From Coriaria nepalensis (Eukaryota > Streptophyta > Magnoliopsida > Cucurbitales > Coriariaceae): a stretch of DNA of 64,000 nucleotides. A model generated the notes under the pieces. That model worked only from the letters and a program-made list of their open reading frames with translations, was not told where the DNA came from and did not search any database. Location of the stretch: the NCBI GenBank assembly GCA_027186245.1, contig CP114500.1:630001-694000 (forward strand), in the 5' to 3' direction. Below, piece after piece: positions 56,476-64,000 of the stretch. How positions within the stretch are numbered: the first letter of the stretch is position 1; every line of letters begins with the position of its first letter. The translations under genes were made by a program, and so were the position numbers.

Positions 56476-57540
56476 ATGACTATACCACCACTATTGCTAC
56501 TCTTCCTCCTCTGTTTCCTCTTCTCCACCTCCGCCATAAACACTGCCACGGCCACCACTATATCCCAACGATTCAAAGAGGCTCCACAATTCTACAACTC
56601 TCCGGATTGCCCTTCCATCACCACCAGTAATGACGAGGATGAAGAAACTCATAACATCTTATGCTCCGACGAGGCAGTCCATGTGGCAATGACATTAGAC
56701 ACTGCCTACATACGTGGCTCCATGGCTGCCGTTCTCTCTGCGCTCCAGCACTCCTCTTGTCCCCAGAACATCATCTTCCACTTCGTCTCCTCCGCTTCAT
56801 CCAACGCGTCTCTACTACGCGCCACCATATCCACCTCTTTCCCTTACCTTAAATTCCAAGTATACCCCTTCGATGACTCTGCCGTCAAGGGCCTCATCTC
56901 CACCTCTATCCGCTCTGCCTTGGACTGCACACTCAACTACGCGCGTAGCTACTTGGCCACTCTTCTCCCTCTCTGCGTCCGACGCGTCGTCTACCTCGAC
57001 TCGGACCTCATCCTCGTCGACGATATTGCCAAGCTGGCCGCCACGTCCCTCGAAGAAAACATCGTCCTGGCTGCACCGGAATACTGCAACGCGAATTTCA
57101 CATCTTATTTCACTCTTACGTTCTGGTCAAACCCTTCTCTGTCGCTGACTTTTGCTGACAGGAAAGCGTGTTACTTCAACACCGGCGTGATGGTGATCGA
57201 TCTGGACAGATGGCGGGCCGGAGATTACACGACGAAGATCGAGGAGTGGATGGAGCTTCAGAAGAGAATGAGAATCTACGAGTTGGGCTCTCTCCCTCCC
57301 TTTTTACTAGTATTTGCCGGAAAGATAGCTCCGGTAGATCACAGATGGAACCAACATGGGTTGGGAGGTGATAATTTCCGTGGGCTTTGTAGAGATCTTC
57401 ATCCCGGCCCAGTTAGCCTCTTGCATTGGAGCGGAAAAGGTAAACCGTGGGCTAGACTTGATGCCAACCGGCCTTGTCCGTTAGATGCTCTCTGGCTTCC
57501 TTACGATCTATTACAAACTCCATTTACGTTGGATTCTTAA
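56476..57540 (+). CDS. Galacturonosyltransferase-like protein, GATL1/PARVUS type (GT8)
   Basis: This single-exon gene of 354 residues, [20 protein letters not shown], starts with a signal peptide or anchor. GATL1/PARVUS acts in the ER/Golgi on the reducing-end primer of xylan and so affects secondary wall formation. GT8 landmarks are [40 protein letters not shown], the DxD-type metal motif [29 protein letters not shown], and the C-terminal [12 protein letters not shown] with [11 protein letters not shown]. Every conserved element is present. The length equals the family norm and it is intronless as in GATLs. The codons are much GC-richer than the flanking DNA. PARVUS (At1g19300) is the likely orthologue; other GATLs are alternatives. 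Confidence 0.93.
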   Translation: MTIPPLLLLFLLCFLFSTSAINTATATTISQRFKEAPQFYNSPDCPSITTSNDEDEETHNILCSDEAVHVAMTLDTAYIRGSMAAVLSALQHSSCPQNIIFHFVSSASSNASLLRATISTSFPYLKFQVYPFDDSAVKGLISTSIRSALDCTLNYARSYLATLLPLCVRRVVYLDSDLILVDDIAKLAATSLEENIVLAAPEYCNANFTSYFTLTFWSNPSLSLTFADRKACYFNTGVMVIDLDRWRAGDYTTKIEEWMELQKRMRIYELGSLPPFLLVFAGKIAPVDHRWNQHGLGGDNFRGLCRDLHPGPVSLLHWSGKGKPWARLDANRPCPLDALWLPYDLLQTPFTLDS

Positions 57541-57544
57541 GACC

Positions 57545-58425
57545 AGGAAGAGATCATGCAGAGTAAAACGATAAAAAAAATAATATTTTTAAGTGATCTA
57601 TCCAGCGCTTATTAGGTGGTCGTGTTGGGTTTTAAAGATCAATGAAAAGCAGCAGCTAGAACTAAAAGCTGCAGTCCTACTATTGAATCGATCAAGAGCT
57701 AAGTATACAGGTATGTGATACAACAGGCCGGGTTCATCTTTCCTTCCTTCAAAATTTGCGTTGCAGTAAGAGGAAAATTATTATATCTATATATATATGT
57801 ATAGTTAATAAGACATGTTTTGTTCATGAATGATTTGTTCAAAAAAGTAAGAGAAGAAAGCAATTTACCGTCTTCTGTCTTGTTTGATATTGCCTTCAAC
57901 TAGAAGCGATGAAAAAAAAAAAAGACATATGGCCTCCTTTAACATGAACTAATGGGAATAAAGCCCATCTCTAGATCTTCTGCCAATTGCATTATATTCA
58001 TGATCGTAAATTTACTTCTCTCTAATCTCTTACAACTTAAGTTAGTAATAATTACTTTACATTCTCTTATGATTATATATGTCTTTAAGGTATAAATAAA
58101 TAATAGTAATAATCGCTTACCACACGACAACCGACTGTTCTCATGCATTTTTCTGAGACGTCGTTAATTTTATTTTATTTATTATTTTTGTTTTTGTTTT
58201 TTTTTTTATGTTATGATTGGAATAGTAATGTCATTTTGATGCTGTCTTGTTATTACGGCAAGTATTTATTATTAGATCACATAAATAAGTGTCTACTAAT
58301 TTGCTCATAGAAATCCAATGAAAACCATGAATCAAGTTCTCTTCTTCTTCTATACACTTGTCTTCCTTTCTTAATTCGACAAAGCTCAACAAAATTACTC
58401 ACAAACCCCAACAAGAAGGTGCATT
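57545..58425. other. Intergenic, nothing recognised
   Basis: AT-rich spacer between the GATL gene and the LysM-kinase remnant. Confidence 0.5.
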
Positions 58426-58429
58426 AATA

Positions 58430-59850
58430 ACATGAACCAAACAGGGATTACACTTCTTCACCTGATTCCCTCTACTAATGAAGTCCAACCGAAACGGCAC
58501 CAAGTCTTTGCTAACTTACGTGGTGAAAAAGGGTGATAATATCTTTAGCATTAGTAAGAGATTTAATGTCAGCATGAAGAGCATTCTTCATGCAAATAAG
58601 TTTCAAGAGGAAGATCCAATTATTTTTCCATCCACCACCCTTCTAATTCCTCTGCAAAATGAACCGTTTTTCCGACTTGGAAACAGGAATCAGTAGCCAT
58701 GGACCGAGCAAGAATGATAATTCAAATAGAAAGTTCTATCTAGCATTTTCCATGGCAGGAGGTTCCAGCCTGATTCTGTGTGTGATTCTTAAAATTGACT
58801 TTATGTTCTACAAGAAAATATCAAATATGCTTCTTTATGGGACCGATTTAAATGCAGAAACAAAAAAAAAAAATGGACCCACCTCAAGATCTTCGTGGAG
58901 AAATCGCAAGCTACGACAAGGTTTTGAAAGTGTTCGATTTTGACAATATAAGAAAGGCCACAAAAAAGTTATCTCCCAAGAACAGAATCAACAATTTGGT
59001 TTATCGTGGAAATTTCGGAAATAAGATTTTGGCTGTCAGGAAGATGAGTACAAACGCATCCAAAGAAGTCAACTTGTTGAAGAGGGTCAATCATACCAGT
59101 TTGATTAATCTAGAGGGGGTCTGCGAAAATCACGAGTGATTCTATCTTCTCTTGGAGTATATGCCAAACGGCTCCTTACGGGGACTGGCTTAGCAGAAGA
59201 AGGTCAAAAGAGAGATGGAGTTGGAGCAAGAGAATTCAGATTGCTCTAGATATTACTCATGGACTTCACTATCTACAAAACTTCACTGAGCCTCCATACA
59301 TTCACAACATCATCAGTAGCAGCAATGTTTTGCTCAACACCGACTTGAGAGCAAAGATTTCAAATTTCAGTCTTGCAAGAATTTCTGTCAGAGAAGAACA
59401 AACCAGTTTTCTAACCGAAAATGTTTACGGGAAAGAGGGTATTTAGCACGCGAGTTTAGAGAAGTAGGTGTTAGTGTCTCTTAAGATTGATGTTTATGCT
59501 TTTGGGGTAGTTGTTTTAGAGCTTATAACTGGGAAAGAGGCTGTCTTTAATGAAGGTGGGAAAAAAGTACTGCTTTCAGCAGTTATGGAATCTGTTATGA
59601 CAGGAGATGGGGAGAAGGTAGTCAAAGCGGAGGTCGACCGGTTTGTGGATCCAAGCATAACAGAAGATATAATAAGAGAGAGTTTGCTTTCCTGATGGGT
59701 AGTTTAAGCATGGCCTGTTTGAATCGTGAACCGGAAAGGAGACCTAGCATGGGTGAAGTTGTTTCCTATCCGCTAAAAGTTCAGGCTGATTTAGTCATAC
59801 AGCCTGAATCATTAGATGATGAATGTAGTATCACTTTCTAAGAGATGTTG
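58430..59850 (+). pseudogene. LysM receptor-like kinase (LYK4/5-type) remnant
   Basis: One LysM domain is readable (TYVVKKGDNIFSISKRFNVS then MKSILHANKFQEEDPIIFP), followed by a damaged membrane segment (AFSMAGGSSLILCVILKI). A kinase region follows: KVFDFDNIRKATKKLSP, ILAVRKMSTNASKEVNLLKR, LINLEGVCENH, LLEYMPNGSL, TDLRAKISNFSLAR in a shifted frame, and VYAFGVVVLELITGKEAVF. Frames change and stops occur at about 58697, 58943, 59139, 59190, 59460 and 59695. The upstream LysM repeats are lost. The family senses chitin or related glycans at the plasma membrane, and LYK4/5 members are pseudokinases even when intact. This copy is clearly dead. Confidence 0.85.
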
Positions 59851-59854
59851 GAAT

Positions 59855-60085
59855 TTGTACAAACTATATATTAATCACAAGGATGAAAAGAAGATCAATC
59901 TGTTGTTAATCATTTATGAACGATTACAAGCGAAAAAATCATGAGTTTTCCAAAATCAATGTAATCTAATCTACAACCAAGAGTTGGATCTTATAAATGA
60001 CAGTTGGCCTTCGCTTCTAATATGGAATGCCAAATTTTGAACTTGAATAATAATAATGGAAAAAAAAATTAACAATTCGGTTCAA
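59855..60085. other. Spacer
   Basis: Short AT-rich spacer and probable 3' UTR of the DA1-like gene. No feature is recognised. Confidence 0.5.
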
Positions 60086-60087
60086 AT

Positions 60088-62364
60088 TCAATCCGGGAAA
60101 CCGCCCGTCATCCACATATGGTCAAGGGTAGTCCTAAGACCGTATTTATGAACCGCATTCTGACCGGCTCTAAACCCGTCTCCATAAACAGGAGACATGT
60201 CTGATTCAATCTGGTGCTTAAAGAACTCCCCAAGTTTCTTCTCGAATTGAGTTCTTGCCCTTTTTCTTGAAGCTGACAGGGAGGAAGTTGATGCCATATT
60301 GCTAATGCTGTCTGATCCTGACATAAGCTCTGCAGTTAACCACATGTGAGCTAGAACCTGACATATACCCTCTTCCACATCTAGACTTAGAGTCTGAAAA
60401 CCTTCCCAAAACATAAACAGAAACAAAATTTTAAGGTTGTTTCAATTGGAAAACATTAAAATGTTAAATAGAGAGAAAAAGAGCATACCTTTTAGTCGTA
60501 GCCATGCATGCATCATTTCATGGGCGAGAATTGATCCAGTAAGCCACCTGGATGAATATACAGAGGTTAAGCAAGAAGACCGAGTTTGTATCCCTCTTCT
60601 GAAGGTTCTAAAACAGAAGAGAGGCAGAGATATGATACCTTGGAAGGCCGTACAGGATAAGAATTGCTGTAACCTCACAACGACGTGTTAGTTTGCAGGG
60701 CTCATACATCATATTTGTGCCTCTCTTTCCTGATCCAACCTTAGGTCGTCTTGAGACCTGATAAATTTAGTATCATCATGAGAATATAGATAAACTTAGC
60801 AGCATATGAATAAACTCAGAAAAGTTTGGAAATTAAAAATAAAAAAGAATCTTACGGTGCTGATTGTTTGTTCTTCTGACAGACAGAGTCCTCTTGTTTC
60901 GGGCATGTGATAATGACCCTGGAAAAGAAAATGAAAGATTGAAAATTATTGCTATTTTGATAAACTTCATAACAGGAGAAAAGAGAAAATGGTTTAGAAA
61001 ATTCCTTTTTCTTACGTGCTTTTCTCCTTCTCTAGCTTCATTGAGTGCTTGTCTTTCAACCAAAAGCAATGGAACATCCTGCTCGATTTTCATATTTAAA
61101 CTCTTATAAAACTCTTGAATCTCACGATATAGAGGTTGACATTCATTTGTGTCCATGATTGAAGAGTCCATACACTCCAAGCAGAGCTTTCTACTATCAT
61201 TAAGCGCAACATATCTTGTGTCCCTTGACTGTAATTGAAAAGTAACATCACACCATTTCAATTGAAGATTAAATTTTTTTTTTTTAAAGTTTGTGAGGCT
61301 GACCTGCATTCGTTCACAGCTGCAACACCTAGGTGTACCATCATGTTCATGAGAAGGGCAGTATTTTTGTATCCAAAAAGGATGAGCCCTATATTCAATA
61401 AGACCAGCATGGTTTGTTGGAATCTGTCACGAGATTATACCAAACAATAATGAGACATGTCTAAGAATGAATGAATACATCTCAGTTGTCAAATTCTAGA
61501 ACATAATCATGACGAGAAAAAAAAAATGTACTTACAAAGTGCTTGCACACATCACATTTCGGATGATAGTTCTCCTTGTAGCAAGATTTATGATATGGAT
61601 AATTCCCTGAAGTAGAAAACTATAAGAGAGAAAACAAACATTTATCAACCACTAAGAATGCAGTTTGTTTTGTGAGATCATTTTATTTTAAGTTTTAAAT
61701 ACCTCACAATCGGAAATTGGGAGGCTACAAGCACAGCACCGGAAACATTCTGGATGCCAAAATGCATTGAGGCAGTTCAGATATCGTCCGTACCCAATCT
61801 CAAAATAGCAGCCACCACATATTCTGGGCCCCATCGGAAAATGAAGCGGAAAAGGATGATACATATTTCCATTAGCATAACGAGGAGGAGACTCCACATG
61901 GAGGCTTTCTTGCATGGCTCTGGCAAGTTGTTCATCTTCTTTAATCCGATAATCGTCATCTATAAGGTTATACCAAAAATAAATTAAAAAGAATGTTAAT
62001 AACAGAGTAAATAATGGGATTCATTCTTAAAGCACATTTTGCATAGTACCAATCACATTTTTCTCCTTTTGATTGTCTTCTAAGAGAGAGAGGGCAATAG
62101 CATGGTCTATATCTTCATCATTTTGGGACAATATCTCCTACATTCAATTTCATAACTGAAACATCTTAGAGGAGGATAGAAAACATAGAATTAGAAGACT
62201 TCGGGGGAAAAAAAAAATGGAAATTACGAACATGGATTCTTATCTATTTTTACCTCTGAATTAGAATCTGTGTAAGAACTCCGTTCGTCCTCGTAACTTG
62301 AGTGGCAATGCCCCTCACATTTATGGCTCGACCCGACTTTTAGGAATTTGCTAAACCAACCCAT
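60088..62364 (-). CDS. DA1: DA1-type ubiquitin-activated peptidase (UIM-LIM-metallopeptidase)
   Basis: Ten exons (62364-62254, 62137-62050, 61959-61703, 61619-61536, 61423-61304, 61228-61016, 60918-60856, 60757-60639, 60547-60489 and 60401-60088) join to 475 residues. DA1 limits organ and seed size by cleaving growth regulators after ubiquitination. Residues 38-58 (EILSQNDEDIDHAIALSLLE) and about 74-87 (EDEQLARAMQESL) are ubiquitin-interacting motifs. A LIM domain begins at C114 (ICGGCYFEIGYGRYLNCLNA) and a second zinc-binding part is in exons 4 and 5. The metallopeptidase motif HEMMH at about 361-365 follows GSILA, and the C-terminus HKYGLRTTLDHMWMTGGFPD matches the family. It is shorter than Arabidopsis DA1 (532 residues), mainly before the LIM domain. 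A non-coding leader exon ends at about 62888. DAR1 or DAR2 is the alternative name. Confidence 0.94.
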
Positions 62365-62887
62365 AATTCGCAATGTTATTGGACCATTATCAATGTAGTA
62401 TTTACCTGAGCAGAAAAGCATCCAATTGAAACAAACAACATACAGATGAACCTCAAACAAATTTTCTAAATCAAACATGTGAGAGTCTTAAGAATCCATA
62501 CACATATTGAACCCAGATATACGGAAAACTAGTAATGGGAACTGCCTAAACAGTATCCTACTAAATTTAGAAGCTAAGACTCTTTTGCATGGTAATTCAT
62601 GTTTAAACAAGAAGATCAAAGAGCTCAAACAGAAGAAAACACCCACCACCCTTTTTTTTTTCTTTTCTTTTTAAACCAAACGGAGAGAGAAAGAAGATCA
62701 AAAGGTCCAACCTACTAGTAACTCAAATCAATTTAGCAATGAATCTAGCCCAACTCAGCTCAGATAAAGAGATTTCTTTCCAGCACAACATACATATTTT
62801 ATATATTCTCTCACATTAAAAGGAAAAATTGAGTAAATAAATAAATAAAAGGAGGATGAGAATCATCACATGATAGAGGAGTGACTC

Positions 62888-63060
62888 ACCTCTGGAAAAT
62901 GAAGAAGAAAGTCCGCAGACATGGCGAAGCAGAACAAACCCAGATCAGAGAAAGAGAAAAAGATCCCTATTTTGCTAGAAAGCAAAAAAATTACGGAGTC
63001 ATCAAAAAAAAAAAAAAAAAAAAGTTTCAACTCCTTTTCTCTCTTCTCTGGGTTAGCGTA
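62888..63060 (-). other. 5' leader exon of the DA1-like gene
   Basis: On the minus strand, CCAGAG|GTGAGTC at about 62888 is a strong donor, and the matching acceptor CTGCTCAG at about 62405 lies 40 bases before the ATG. A short upstream ATG (GCCATGTCTGCGG) occurs in the leader. The transcription start is not defined; long A/T runs lie at 63006-63023. Confidence 0.45.
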
Positions 63061-63064
63061 AAAT

Positions 63065-64000
63065 CAATGCTAGCAAGCAAAAGAAGGAAACAAATATCTA
63101 TAAAAAAAAAAAAAAAAAAGAACAATAATAATAATAATAAAATAAATACTCCACTTGTTTCCAAACAAAAAAAAAAGTGTAATAATTATAAAGGAAAAAG
63201 AAAGAAAGAACAACTTTTGGCTTTGGGCAAATTAAGAATTCCAGATTAAAGTAAAAAATAAAAAATATTATCTTAACGCGAAAGAGACTGAAGAAGAAGG
63301 ATCATAAGATGTACTTAGTGAAGCTTAGTCAGATAACGACAAGTGTATTGAAGTTTTAGTCGTTAAAGCTTAGGATCATAAGGATCATAAGGCTTGAATT
63401 ATTTATTTAATTACAGTTCTAACTTCTACGAGGATTTATTTATTTATGGAACGAATGTTACAATCAATTTTTGTCAATATGTACTTAGTTATTTGCATCC
63501 CTCTGCCTAATGATGTGTTGGGCCATATTTCTGGACAGCTTCAAATCAATGATTTCGGTAAGTGTAAAGCGAGGTTGTGGCTAAGTTTCATTCGGATCGA
63601 GGGCAGCATTATAGTGATCACTAAGTGTGATGAGAAGATGTTAAGTGAGATTGAGGCTGAGGTATATTGGGATCGAGGATAACATCAACATGTATCGTGA
63701 TAATTTGGCGATAAAGAAGAAGGTTAAGTGAAGCTTAGGCTGAGTAAGGTATTTTATCGCTCGTCTCTAGGTTGAGGTGCTTTCGGTAGAAAACACTGAA
63801 AATAAAGAAAACAAGTGAAAAGTTATTCTGGTTCGGAGATCATATTTTTACCATATCAATGGAAGCCAGCTTTGACACCGATTGTGAAGTAGAGAATAAT
63901 CAGGCTAGTGAACAATGCGAGCTCGACATGTGTAAATATGCCTAGAGTTTTATAATTTTGTCTAGATATAAAAGCTAACTAATGTAGAAAAATAAAGTAG
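63065..64000. other. Low-complexity and unassigned terminal stretch
   Basis: A (AAT)n run lies near 63123-63140 and several A runs precede it. From 63290 to 63780 the words aggatcataag, gaagcttag and gttaag recur irregularly. No gene or element is recognised. Confidence 0.45.

Noticed and set aside
62881..63249. 122-codon plus-strand frame overlapping the DA1 leader
   Set aside because: It is dominated by poly-Lys and poly-Asn from A and AAT runs and lies antisense to the leader exon.
1..64000. Novel defence system, biosynthetic cluster or viral insertion
   Set aside because: The genes are unrelated housekeeping and regulatory families in an order matching known plant synteny. No terpene synthase/P450 cluster, no NLR gene and no viral replicase or coat gene was recognised.

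Overview
This window is nuclear DNA of a flowering plant, almost certainly a eudicot. The genes are intron-rich with GT..AG junctions and AT-rich introns. They include plant-specific families (GATL/PARVUS glycosyltransferase, NAC factor, DA1, LysM receptor kinase, CYP721A, JAC1, a thylakoid-lumen protein). I see no bacterial-style operons, CRISPR array or virus. The species cannot be named from the sequence alone.

Layout. 1-2040 (-): 5' part of a cytosolic 5'-nucleotidase. 2922-4430 (+): broken thylakoid-lumen gene. 5342-6920 (-): LCMT-type methyltransferase. 8700-9929 (-): truncated, decayed Ty1/copia element (LTR, primer-binding site, gag). 10394-11644 (+): 3' remnant of the wybutosine gene TYW1. 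13512-14528 (+): At1g01500-like protein. 16300-18990: no recognisable protein. 19570-20319 (-): DUF1195 protein. 20770-21290 (-): DUF620 remnant. 21367-24334 (-): complete 14-exon COP9 signalosome subunit 4. 24873-26605 (+): CYP721A pseudogene. 27669-29475 (+): PP2C phosphatase. 29891-31506 (+): RRA arabinosyltransferase pseudogene. 32206-33001 (+): JAC1 remnant. 34613-35529 (+): PPPDE/deSI protease. 35952-37324 (-): abutting fragments of PEX11 and METTL4. 38046-40616 (+): NAC-like factor. 43491-45117 (+): AFR/SAP30-type histone deacetylase cofactor. 49606-50780 (+): mitochondrial calcium uniporter. 51522-51850 (-): thaumatin remnant. 52529-52951 (-): small membrane ORF. 53535-54122 (+): membrane RING E3. 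56476-57540 (+): GATL1/PARVUS-like. 58430-59850 (+): LysM-kinase remnant. 60088-62364 (-): complete 10-exon DA1-type peptidase.

The main biological picture is gene loss inside a conserved block. About thirteen genes are intact, and CSN4, DA1, PP2C, AFR, PPPDE and MCU each splice into an uninterrupted frame. About ten neighbours carry frameshifts, stops, lost splice sites or truncations. From memory, many of these genes have Arabidopsis counterparts in one of two duplicated chromosome-1 segments (At1g75210 down to At1g74990, and At1g19400 down to At1g19270), in the same relative order. That pattern is what a fractionating copy left by whole-genome duplication looks like. The intact genes make sequencing error an unlikely general explanation for the broken ones.

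I found no convincing undescribed multi-gene system. The most interesting local features are a chain of two overlapping upstream ORFs that runs into the PP2C start codon, a CYP721A pseudogene whose membrane anchor is now read in another frame, two truncated genes meeting at an AT-rich junction, an 88-bp near-perfect tandem duplication, and an unexplained region flanked by a 22-nt inverted repeat and a TTTGGG array.
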